In this document: positions 1-6,099 of the stretch, one piece after another
Layout of the letters: each line of letters opens with the position of its first letter
Position numbering within the stretch: position 1 is the first letter of the stretch
DNA from: Elusimicrobiota bacterium
Lineage (GTDB): Bacteria > Elusimicrobiota > Elusimicrobia > JACQJN01
NCBI GenBank assembly: GCA_016205085.1
Contig: JACQJN010000062.1
Coordinates: forward strand, 1-13,412
Reading direction: 5' to 3'
DNA length: 13,412 bases
Program-made: the position numbers and the translations under genes
Notes under the pieces: generated by a model
Told to the model about the DNA's origin: nothing
Seen by the model: only the letters and a program-made list of their open reading frames with translations
The model's database searches: none

Positions 1-1
1 A

Positions 2-30
2 ACTAGCAGTCTAAGCCCTCGAGTGCTAGT
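2..30. repeat. Perfect 7-bp hairpin downstream of tRNA-Ala
   Basis: ACTAGCA (2-8) is complementary to TGCTAGT (24-30) with a 15-nt loop. It lies just beyond the 3' end of the leftward tRNA-Ala gene, after a run of seven T on the minus strand. Because the T-run precedes the hairpin, it is not a textbook intrinsic terminator, although the T-run directly after the tRNA could help release transcripts. The window ends here, so its wider context is unseen. Confidence 0.45.
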
Positions 31-39
31 ATTATAGCA
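31..39 (-). promoter_or_regulatory. Candidate extended -10 promoter element, leftward
   Basis: On the minus strand the sequence reads TGCTATAAT, an exact match to the extended -10 consensus TGnTATAAT. No -35 hexamer is recognisable at the right distance, where the sequence falls inside tRNA-Ala. Extended -10 promoters can work without a good -35. Any transcript would start near position 24 and leave the window, so its target is unknown. Confidence 0.3.
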
Positions 40-46
40 AAAAAAC

Positions 47-119
47 TGGACCTGAGGGGGGTCGAACCCCTGACCTCCTGCATGCCATGCAGGCGCTCTC
101 CCAACTGAGCTACAGGCCC
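47..119 (-). tRNA. tRNA-Ala (anticodon GGC)
   Basis: Read on the minus strand, the gene folds as a complete 73-nt cloverleaf. The acceptor stem is GGGCCTG/CAGGTCC with a G3:U70 wobble, the main identity element for alanyl-tRNA synthetase, and discriminator A73. The anticodon stem is CCTGC/GCAGG with loop ATGGCAT, giving anticodon GGC, which reads GCC codons. The T-loop TTCGACC is typical. The CCA end is not encoded: after A73 comes GTTTTTTT. The gene lies downstream of the AsmA-like gene on the same strand, separated by a hairpin array whose last stem includes G1-C4 of the tRNA. Confidence 0.97.
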
Positions 120-268
120 AAAATTGTCTTCAATTTTGGGCGAACACCCGGGGATTCACACCGGGTGCAGTCCTCGGCCGCTCTGCGGACGAGGGCAGGC
201 CCGAAATCCTTAAAGTCCTTAGTTCGGGCCAGTCCTATTCGTATCTCCCCTCGGAATAGGGCAGGCCC
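116..268. repeat. Tandem array of five short hairpins (array 1)
   Basis: Five consecutive inverted repeats fill the gap between tRNA-Ala and the AsmA-like gene. H1 is 116-126/131-141, a perfect 11-bp stem with loop TCTT. H2 is 145-151/161-167 (7 bp). H3 is 172-176/190-194 with an inner 178-181/185-188 stem. H4 is 198-205/223-230 (8 bp). H5 is 234-240/254-260 (7 bp). Linkers after H2 to H5 alternate between AGT and GCA. A half-copy of the H4 left arm follows at 264-268. Positions 226-262 match 2510-2546 of array 2 at 34 of 37 bases. H1 overlaps the first four bases of tRNA-Ala. The array could be a REP/MITE-like element or an RNA-processing signal; the family is not one I recognise. Confidence 0.85.
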
Positions 269-278
269 AAAAATCTCC

Positions 279-1382
279 TCAATCCTTCCTTTTCTGCTTC
301 AACCAATCCTTCAAAGCCCCGTCGACTTTTCCTCCCAGATAAGCTCCACCCTTTTGGGCGAAGCTCTCCAAATCTTCCTTCTCCATCTTGTCCTCCAGCA
401 CCTTATAGAGAATCTGCTGGATGCTGGAGGCGATTCCGATATGAGGGTCCTGGATGGAACCATTCATCGGAATCACAAAAGAAAGATAATCAATATTCAA
501 AATATCCTTCAGATACTTCACCTTCAGCCCCAAAATCTTTTTGCGTCCCTCCGCCACTTGGATTTTAAGGTTTTTGACCTCCACCAAATGGCTGGCGGTC
601 AGCCAATCCTGCTTGCAGGTCAGTTGCGTCTTGACATCCAGGGAACCATCCAGCACCTGTACTTCCGGGTCCGCAGGAAATAAGCGGCTGACTACGTAGG
701 GGATGGACAAATTCTTGATCCGTATCTCTCCCTCAAAACTAAACGGAGAAGAAGGGTTTTGAATCGTCATATCCAAAAACAGATCTCCCGGCTTCTCAGA
801 TAAAATGCGGCCTTGAAAATCAGCCCGGATGGGTCCTTCCGGTCTTCCCTCTTTCACCAAACGAGTGATAGCGCCCTCCAAAGCACTCACCTCCACCTTG
901 CGCGTCACCCCCCCGCTCCCCAGATGAATGGCCCCCTCGGAAACCTGGACTTCTCCGATGGGAAATCCCTGCACCCACTTAGGAAGGGATATGGCGCTTT
1001 GCCCGCTGTTCCTGGCGTCAGACGTTTCCGCGCTGAATACGACTTCAAGAACCGGCCCTTCTAAATGCAGTCTTTTGATGGACCCCGCCCCCGAAAGAAG
1101 CTCTTGAATAGGGATCTGAATGGATATCCTCTTTGAGTTAAACGTCCATCCGGAAGGCTCTCCCCAACTCCTCTTGAATCTCAATCCCTCCACGGACAAA
1201 AACCCCCGAACCAAATCCGCGTGAAATTTTTGGAAGCTGGCTGTCTGAGGGCGGGTAAAGACATATTTTCGCAGGTAGCTTTCCGCTCCGACCGATACCT
1301 GATGATTCAAATACCATACCACGGAGCCTACCAAAGCGGCCGCCAGAAGAAGCGCTCCTATGAAGCTGCGCAAAAAACTCAT
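279..1382 (-). CDS. Membrane-anchored AsmA/DUF748-like protein
   Basis: This 367-residue protein has one N-terminal membrane segment (about residues 6-24), a short linker, and a long alternating beta-strand region. Phrases such as LSVEGLRFK, SIKRLHLEGPVLEV and FEGEIRIKNLSIPYV resemble the strand repeats of AsmA/DUF748-type proteins. Those proteins are inner-membrane anchored, extend into the periplasm, and include members implicated in outer-membrane homeostasis and lipid transport. The C-terminus (about residues 320-367) becomes helical and lysine-rich. At 367 residues it is far shorter than full-length AsmA or DUF748 proteins of 600 or more. The ATG at 1382 is used because the next upstream ATG runs straight into a stop; no clear Shine-Dalgarno is visible. 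It is transcribed towards array 1 and tRNA-Ala, possibly as one unit. Family assignment is by sequence texture and is tentative. Confidence 0.6.
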   Translation of the reverse strand: MSFLRSFIGALLLAAALVGSVVWYLNHQVSVGAESYLRKYVFTRPQTASFQKFHADLVRGFLSVEGLRFKRSWGEPSGWTFNSKRISIQIPIQELLSGAGSIKRLHLEGPVLEVVFSAETSDARNSGQSAISLPKWVQGFPIGEVQVSEGAIHLGSGGVTRKVEVSALEGAITRLVKEGRPEGPIRADFQGRILSEKPGDLFLDMTIQNPSSPFSFEGEIRIKNLSIPYVVSRLFPADPEVQVLDGSLDVKTQLTCKQDWLTASHLVEVKNLKIQVAEGRKKILGLKVKYLKDILNIDYLSFVIPMNGSIQDPHIGIASSIQQILYKVLEDKMEKEDLESFAQKGGAYLGGKVDGALKDWLKQKRKD

Positions 1383-1430
1383 GCTTTCATTATCTCTTTT
1401 TTGGCCCTAATTTTCTAGACCTAAATAAGT

Positions 1431-1445
1431 TATACTTTCTTTGTG
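1431..1445 (+). promoter_or_regulatory. -10 box (TATACT) and leaderless GTG start of the amidase gene
   Basis: TATACT at 1431-1436 is followed by six bases and then the GTG start at 1443. This places the expected transcription start at or next to the start codon. A stop codon at 1422-1424 in the same frame leaves GTG 1443 as the only ordinary start ahead of the signal peptide. There is no ribosome-binding site and the -35 region is poor. The same TATACT-then-GTG layout recurs before the radical SAM operon. Confidence 0.5.
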
Positions 1446-2444
1446 CACCTTGTTTGGATCGCACTTTTCTTATGCCCCCTGCGCACCTCACAAGCCCACG
1501 ACGCCGGAGAATCCCTCACATTCCAAAACCGCCAACTGACTCAAGAATATTTCATCTTCTCCACTCGCAGAGGGAAAGTCCTTTTTGAAACCGCTCCCAG
1601 CGATCTCCCCAAAACTCCGTTCGACACCATCCTATGTCATGGCATTCTTCCCGATTCGCGCGTGAAGTTTGAAATAGCCATTTTCAATCCCTCCGGCGCC
1701 TGGTCCCCCTGGATGGCGGTTGAGACAAAGCGCCGCCGCAACGGCAGGTTCTGGGGAAGACTCAAGCTGCCCTCTTCCGTTTTAGCTTCCATCAAGCTCA
1801 AAGCCGTCAGCGAAGGGATAAAAAATCCTCATCACATTCTCTTATTCGACGTCGAGGTATTCGACAGCCGCCAACCTGCCACAAAATCAGGGAGTGTTTA
1901 TCCCTCGCAAGAGGAAACTCTCCCCACCCAGAACAGCCCCGGCATCGTGGAAAGAAATGAATGGGGAGCCCACCCCCCCAAGGAGGCCTACACTCCCCAC
2001 CAACCCCAAAAGCTAACCCTCCATCACACGGCGGGCAAACAGACTTTTGACCCTCAGGAATCCATGGAGGAAGTTCACTTCATCCAGGAATACCACATGG
2101 AAGGCCGAGGCTGGAATGACATTGCCTATCACTTCTTAATGGATGGGTCGGGAAAAATCTATAGAGGAAGGCCCGAAGATGCGGAAGGAACGCACATCAG
2201 AGCCGGCAACTCCGGCAATCTGGGAATCGCCTTTCTAGGGTACTACCATCCTCCCGAGAACAATACAGCCCAGCAACTGCAAAACGAAAATTTTGGGATC
2301 CTAGCCAAGTATCTCATCTCTAAATACCACATCGCCGGCTCCACCCTGAAAGGCCATCGGGATTACAACGCCACCGCCTGCCCCGGAGATACGCTATATC
2401 CCCTCTTAAAGGATTTCCGCGACCAACTGGATCCCAAGCCATAG
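1443..2444 (+). CDS. Secreted N-acetylmuramoyl-L-alanine amidase (Amidase_2/PGRP fold)
   Basis: This 333-residue protein is predicted to cleave the amide bond between N-acetylmuramic acid and L-alanine in peptidoglycan. It begins with a signal peptide (about residues 1-18, ending SQA before HDAG), so it acts outside the cytoplasm. Residues 20-150 form a beta-rich domain I do not recognise, perhaps a wall- or sugar-binding module. The catalytic domain spans about 165-330. It has LHHTAG, where H194 is the expected first zinc ligand, GWNDIAYHF, and GHRDYNATACPG, which supplies H305 and C313 as the other two ligands. These are the hallmarks of the T7-lysozyme/AmpD/PGRP family. The start is GTG and appears leaderless. 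The next features on the strand are hairpin array 2 and tRNA-Leu. Confidence 0.9.
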   Translation: MHLVWIALFLCPLRTSQAHDAGESLTFQNRQLTQEYFIFSTRRGKVLFETAPSDLPKTPFDTILCHGILPDSRVKFEIAIFNPSGAWSPWMAVETKRRRNGRFWGRLKLPSSVLASIKLKAVSEGIKNPHHILLFDVEVFDSRQPATKSGSVYPSQEETLPTQNSPGIVERNEWGAHPPKEAYTPHQPQKLTLHHTAGKQTFDPQESMEEVHFIQEYHMEGRGWNDIAYHFLMDGSGKIYRGRPEDAEGTHIRAGNSGNLGIAFLGYYHPPENNTAQQLQNENFGILAKYLISKYHIAGSTLKGHRDYNATACPGDTLYPLLKDFRDQLDPKP

Positions 2445-2475
2445 TTCATTTAATTTTGTAGAATCTCCTCCATCA

Positions 2476-2546
2476 TAGGGCAGGCCCAATTTCCTTTGAA
2501 TTCGTATTTGGGCCAGTCCTATTCGTATCTTTTCTCGGAATAGGGC
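2476..2546. repeat. Tandem hairpin array abutting tRNA-Leu (array 2)
   Basis: The array begins with a remnant (TAGG-GCA) of an H5-type right arm. Two full hairpins follow: H4' (GGCCCAA 2483-2489 with TTGGGCC 2508-2514) and H5' (CCTATTC 2518-2524 with GAATAGG 2538-2544), joined by AGT. Positions 2510-2546 match 226-262 of array 1 except for CCC changed to TTT in the H5 loop. In the H4 stem, a G-C pair of array 1 (203/225) is an A-T pair here (2488/2509), a compensatory change that keeps the stem. H5' includes the first two bases of tRNA-Leu. Confidence 0.85.
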
Positions 2547-2623
2547 GGGTGGCGGAATGGCAGACGCGTACGCTTGAGGTGCGTATGGGGCAACCTGTGA
2601 GGGTTCGACTCCCTCCCCGCCCA
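2543..2623 (+). tRNA. tRNA-Leu (anticodon GAG)
   Basis: This is an 81-nt class II tRNA. The acceptor stem is GGGCGGG/CCCGCCC with discriminator A73, and the D-stem is GCG/CGC. The anticodon stem TACGC/GCGTA encloses loop TTGAGGT, giving anticodon GAG for CTC/CTT codons. A long variable region (TGGGGCAACCTGT) with a short stem is typical of tRNA-Leu, and the T-stem GAGGG/CCCTC holds loop TTCGACT. CCA is not encoded. Only a weak -10-like TAGAAT (2459-2464) without a matching -35 lies upstream. The tRNA may therefore be transcribed with the amidase gene, and the next CDS starts only 32 bases downstream. Confidence 0.96.
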
Positions 2624-2655
2624 AATTTCCCCTCCATCCAACTCCATCTGCCGCC

Positions 2656-4176
2656 ATGGATTATTTTTATCAACTCCTGATCAGTTTCGGTTTCCTGCTT
2701 CTCAACGCCTTCTTTGTTCTGGCGGAATTCGCCATCGTCAAGGTGAGAACGACACGCCTGGATGAAATCGCCAAACAAGGAGATGCCCGCGCCAAATTGG
2801 CCCGGTCTATTGTCCGCAAACTGGACGCCTACCTCTCCGCCATTCAATTGGGAATCACCATGAGCAGCCTGGGCCTGGGCTGGATTGGAGAACCCGCGGT
2901 GGCCCACCTTTTACATCCTTGGATTCAGGCAATCCCGGCACCATGGAAAAGAGGCATGAGCTACTCCGTTTCCTTCGGCATCGCCTTCGTTCTGATCACC
3001 GCCATCCACGTGATTATAGGAGAACTGGCGCCCAAATCAGTGGCGATCCGCACTCCGGAAAGGACTGCCCTGCTGGTAGCCAGACCGCTCTATCTGTTTT
3101 ATCGCCTCTTCTACCTGCCGATGACCATTCTGAACTGGTGTTCCAACAATCTCCTAAAACTGATCGGTTTCCACTCCAATGAGTCGGAATTGGCCCATTC
3201 CGAGGAAGAGTTACGCATGATCTTAAGCTATTCCCAAGAACAGGGCAAGATCCCCCTTCACCGCTTGCTTCTCTTCGAAAATCTTTTCGATTTCAGATAC
3301 ACGACGGTCCAGGACATACTGACTCCCTTGGAATCCATCGCCTACTGGGACGCGGAACGTTCTTGGGAGGAGAATTGGGCCGCAGTCAAGGTGCGCAAAC
3401 TGACTCGCTATCCTCTCTGCCAGGGGGATATTCACCATCCTCTGGGTTGGGTGCATTTCAAAGATATAGGGCTTCTCTTGACCACAGATCCGCCCCGTCC
3501 CCCCGATCTCAATTCCATAAAACGCCAACTCCTCTATATCCCAAAACACTATTCCCTGCAACAAGCCCTCACCGAATTTCAAAAACATCGCACCCATATG
3601 GCTCTCGTTCAAGACAAGAACAAGAAAACGGTGGGACTCATTACATTGGAAGATGTGTTGGAAGAACTGGTAGGTGAAATACGGGATGAATTTGAATCGC
3701 CAACGCTTACAGGATTGAGCGATATTACGGTAGAAGAAGCACTCCTTTTGAACCTAACCGCCAAAGACAAATCAGAAGCCATCCGGATGCTTCTGGATCT
3801 CCTGCACACTGCACGACCTCAATTCGACATCCGGCAGGCTTGGGATATTATCTGGAAGAGAGAAAAAGGACTGACCAGCGCCGTGGGACGCGGAGTAGCA
3901 TTTCCCCACGCCAGGTTGCCCTCTTTGGAAAAGCCGCTTTTATCCATTGGGCGGATCCCGCAGGGACTGGAGTTTCAAGCCCCTGACAATGCGCCGGTCC
4001 ACTTTATTTTCTTGATTCTAACCCCTGCCAGAGAACCCGTTTTTCAGCTCAGAATCCTTGCCCGATTAGCCGCCATGGCCTCCAATCAGCCCCTTCTGAA
4101 AAAACTTCTGCATGCCAAGACCAAAGAGGAAATCATGGAAGCGGTTCGGGCTTTCGACCTAAGCGCAACAGACTAG
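2656..4176 (+). CDS. CNNM/HlyC-CorC-type membrane protein fused to a PTS EIIA-like domain
   Basis: This 506-residue protein has a DUF21/CNNM transmembrane domain at about residues 5-160. It has several membrane helices and a conserved-type segment, GELAPKS, like the GELxPK motif of the family. A CBS-domain pair follows (about 216-272 and 290-345, with VGLITLEDVLEELVGEI). In HlyC/CorC proteins this pair is normally followed by a small transporter-associated domain. Here it is followed by a region (about 365-500) that reads as a type-2 PTS EIIA domain: a TSAVGRGVAFPHAR segment with the phosphoacceptor-type H418, then FQAPDNAPVHFIFLIL and LRILARLAAMA. CNNM proteins are linked to magnesium or other ion efflux. 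The EIIA part suggests control by phosphorylation, which is inferred. ATG 2656 has no Shine-Dalgarno and lies just after tRNA-Leu. Confidence 0.85.
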   Translation: MDYFYQLLISFGFLLLNAFFVLAEFAIVKVRTTRLDEIAKQGDARAKLARSIVRKLDAYLSAIQLGITMSSLGLGWIGEPAVAHLLHPWIQAIPAPWKRGMSYSVSFGIAFVLITAIHVIIGELAPKSVAIRTPERTALLVARPLYLFYRLFYLPMTILNWCSNNLLKLIGFHSNESELAHSEEELRMILSYSQEQGKIPLHRLLLFENLFDFRYTTVQDILTPLESIAYWDAERSWEENWAAVKVRKLTRYPLCQGDIHHPLGWVHFKDIGLLLTTDPPRPPDLNSIKRQLLYIPKHYSLQQALTEFQKHRTHMALVQDKNKKTVGLITLEDVLEELVGEIRDEFESPTLTGLSDITVEEALLLNLTAKDKSEAIRMLLDLLHTARPQFDIRQAWDIIWKREKGLTSAVGRGVAFPHARLPSLEKPLLSIGRIPQGLEFQAPDNAPVHFIFLILTPAREPVFQLRILARLAAMASNQPLLKKLLHAKTKEEIMEAVRAFDLSATD

Positions 4177-4182
4177 CACGCT

Positions 4183-4280
4183 GGGCCCTTCTGGGGCCCC
4201 GGCTGGCACCCGTCCCCTTCCTTGCAAGGATATAGGAAAGGGACTGTACCTTCCCCGGGACCTCTGAGGAAAGAAGGTAC
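4183..4280. terminator. Three consecutive hairpins between convergent genes
   Basis: The gap between the CNNM gene and secG holds three inverted repeats. The first is GGGCCC 4183-4188/4194-4199. The second is an 11-bp stem with one mismatch, 4212-4222/4234-4244. The third is a perfect 8-bp stem, GTACCTTC 4246-4253 with GAAGGTAC 4273-4280. The position suggests bidirectional transcription termination or 3'-end protection for both genes. No T-run follows on either strand, so classical intrinsic termination is not supported. The arms do not match the tRNA-associated arrays. Confidence 0.5.
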
Positions 4281-4298
4281 GTAACTCTGTGAAGGGTG

Positions 4299-4715
4299 TT
4301 AAGGTTTTTGAGCAGGAACCTTGTTCTTTGCGGGCTTGTTTGGTTTAGGCAGATCCTGTTTTCCCACGGGAGGAGCCGGCTGGGTTTGCTCCGGTGGAGG
4401 CCGCCGCGTCTCTGACGCTTCACGGTCCCCGGAGCTCTGCGCAGGGGACTGCTGGGTTTGGTATTGAGAAGTCACGCTTCTCTGCCCCAAACGGGCCGAA
4501 AGAAGGGTCAGTAGAAGGGAAGTGACCCCGAATGTGACGGCCAGCCCCGCCGTGAACTTTTTCATAAAGGAAGAACCGGAAGGAGCCGCGAAAATGGCAT
4601 CGCTTCCCCCTCCTCCGAAAACGGACAGGCCGGCCCCCTTGCCCGCCTGGAGCAGGATAAAAACAATCATCAGCACGCATGCCGTGATATGAATGGTCAA
4701 TATAATCGTATACAT
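4299..4715 (-). CDS. secG: Preprotein translocase subunit SecG
   Basis: SecG is the small accessory subunit of the SecYEG channel in the inner membrane and aids SecA-driven export. The 138-residue product has the expected two membrane helices (about 3-24 and 52-72). Between them is the characteristic loop LLQAGKGAGLSVFGGGGSD, with the glycine-rich stretch of this family. After the second helix comes a long hydrophilic tail (75-138) rich in Q, P and K, longer than in Escherichia coli and presumably disordered. It is the last gene of the gap-arginase-pgk-secG operon and starts three bases after the pgk stop. Its AGGAGA ribosome-binding site (4724-4729) lies inside the end of pgk, so translation is probably coupled. 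Confidence 0.93.
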   Translation of the reverse strand: MYTIILTIHITACVLMIVFILLQAGKGAGLSVFGGGGSDAIFAAPSGSSFMKKFTAGLAVTFGVTSLLLTLLSARLGQRSVTSQYQTQQSPAQSSGDREASETRRPPPEQTQPAPPVGKQDLPKPNKPAKNKVPAQKP

Positions 4716-4718
4716 AGG

Positions 4719-5927
4719 TTAGTTCTCCTGTGACAATGCCGAAAGACCCGGCAGCACCTTTCCCTCTAAAAGCTCCAGGCTGGCCCCGCCGCCCGTGGAG
4801 CAGTGAGTCATCTTATCCGCCGCGCCGGCTTTCGCCAGAACGGCCAGAGTATCTCCGCCTCCCACCACCGTAACGGCCCCCGCCTCCGTCGCTTGAGCTA
4901 AAATTTTGGCAATTTCCACGCTGCCATGGGAAAAGGGCTCCATCTCAAAAATTCCCATCGGCCCATTCCAAAAAATGGTCTTTGACTCCGCGATCTTCTC
5001 TGAAAAAAGTTCCACCGTATGAGGACCGATATCCACTCCAATCCAATCCTCCTGCACCGCCATAGCCTGGCTGACCAGGGTGGGAGCCCCTGGACGAATC
5101 TCCTTAACCATAACGTGGTCCGCGGGAACCAAAAACGCCACATTTCGGTTGTATGCTTCCTCAATAATCTTCTCCGCATCCTGGATTTTATCCTTTTCCA
5201 CCAACGATTTTCCCACGGACACTCCCTGGGCCGCCAGGAATGTATAGGTCATCCCCCCTCCGATGAGAAGGGTGTTCACCCGTTCCAACAATCGGTGAAT
5301 GACTCCGATCTTGTCGGAAATCTTCGCGCCTCCCAGCAAGGCCAAAAAAGGCCTCTGGGGATTGCCGAGGGTGCGGTCCAGAAATTCCAGTTCCTTCTGA
5401 ACCAGATACCCAATCGCGGAAGGCAGATATTTGGGTATCCCCACCGTGGAGGCATGCGACCGGTGTAGGGCTCCAAAGGCATCTTGAATAAAATAGTCTC
5501 CCAATCCCGCCAAGGCCTTAGCGAAAGAGGTGTCATTTTTTTCTTCTTCAGGATGGAACCGAAGATTCTCCAAAAGTATCACCTCCCCGGGTTTTGCTTT
5601 GGCCACCAATTTCTCAGCATCAGGTCCCATGCAATCCACACCAAAGTGAACCTGCGTCTTGAGCATTTGCTTTAGAACAGGCACGACAGGCTTGAGGCTG
5701 AATTTATCATCGACCACACCCTTGGGTCTTCCCAAATGGGAAAGCAAAATAATCTTGCAGTTGGATTCCAGAAGATGTTTTAAGGTAGGAAGCGTCTCCT
5801 GAATTCGAGTTTGATCCGTGACGGTGGTTCCCTCCAACGGAACGTTATAATCCACCCGCACAAGCACCTTCTTATCTTTAAGCTCCGCGTCCTGAATCCT
5901 CTTCAATTTTAGAGCCTGTTTACCCAT
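4719..5927 (-). CDS. pgk: Phosphoglycerate kinase
   Basis: This cytoplasmic glycolytic enzyme transfers the phosphoryl group of 1,3-bisphosphoglycerate to ADP. The 402-residue length is normal. Conserved segments appear in order: VLVRVDYNVPL near residue 20, LLSHLGRPKG, DAFGALHRSHAS, LLGGAKISDKIGV, LIGGGMTYTFL, FWNGPMGIFE, and the nucleotide-binding VVGGGDTLAVL followed by STGGGASLELLEG. No key segment is missing. ATG 5927 gives the usual short N-terminus before KKVLVRVD; AAGG and GGAG lie a little upstream. It sits between the arginase gene (172-base gap) and secG (three-base gap). A triosephosphate isomerase gene, often found beside pgk, is not here. Confidence 0.98.
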   Translation of the reverse strand: MGKQALKLKRIQDAELKDKKVLVRVDYNVPLEGTTVTDQTRIQETLPTLKHLLESNCKIILLSHLGRPKGVVDDKFSLKPVVPVLKQMLKTQVHFGVDCMGPDAEKLVAKAKPGEVILLENLRFHPEEEKNDTSFAKALAGLGDYFIQDAFGALHRSHASTVGIPKYLPSAIGYLVQKELEFLDRTLGNPQRPFLALLGGAKISDKIGVIHRLLERVNTLLIGGGMTYTFLAAQGVSVGKSLVEKDKIQDAEKIIEEAYNRNVAFLVPADHVMVKEIRPGAPTLVSQAMAVQEDWIGVDIGPHTVELFSEKIAESKTIFWNGPMGIFEMEPFSHGSVEIAKILAQATEAGAVTVVGGGDTLAVLAKAGAADKMTHCSTGGGASLELLEGKVLPGLSALSQEN

Positions 5928-6027
5928 CCTATACCTTACTCCGCCGGTTTCAAAACCATGTTCAACCAGACGTGCGACCTGGAATTTGCCCGTAGCCCCC
6001 GTAAGGAGGGAAAAATATTGAAACGAT

Positions 6028-6045
6028 GGGAACCTTGGGGTTCCC
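6028..6045 (-). other. Small perfect hairpin between the arginase gene and pgk
   Basis: GGGAACC and GGTTCCC form a 7-bp stem with a 4-nt loop inside the 172-base gap separating the arginase gene from pgk. The rest of the gap holds no gene I can support. With no T-run after it in the operon direction, it is more likely an mRNA processing or partial attenuation point than a full terminator. A competing CCCC/GGGG stem overlaps it (6043-6054). Confidence 0.3.
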
Positions 6046-6099
6046 CATCAGGGGCTCGGGGGCCGAGGACAAATCCAGGGCGTATATCTGGTGCAATCA

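Noticed and set aside
116..268. CRISPR array
   Set aside because: The hairpins differ in sequence and spacing, are joined by 3-4 base linkers, and there are no uniform spacers or cas genes.
47..290. tRNA-Ala with adjacent repeats as a phage or island attachment site
   Set aside because: The repeats lie at the 5' side of the tRNA, do not copy its 3' end, and no integrase or mobile genes are near.
2646..2660. GCCGCCATGG at the CNNM gene start, identical to the eukaryotic Kozak consensus
   Set aside because: The context is bacterial throughout; the match is chance and has no meaning in bacterial initiation.
5928..6047. Open frame running in phase into pgk from upstream, reading SLLTGATGKFQVARLVEHG and reminiscent of a Rossmann start
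   Set aside because: It has no start codon with a ribosome-binding site, is only about 40 codons, and the normal pgk N-terminus begins at 5927. The likeness to GATG-type motifs is too short to support a gene remnant.
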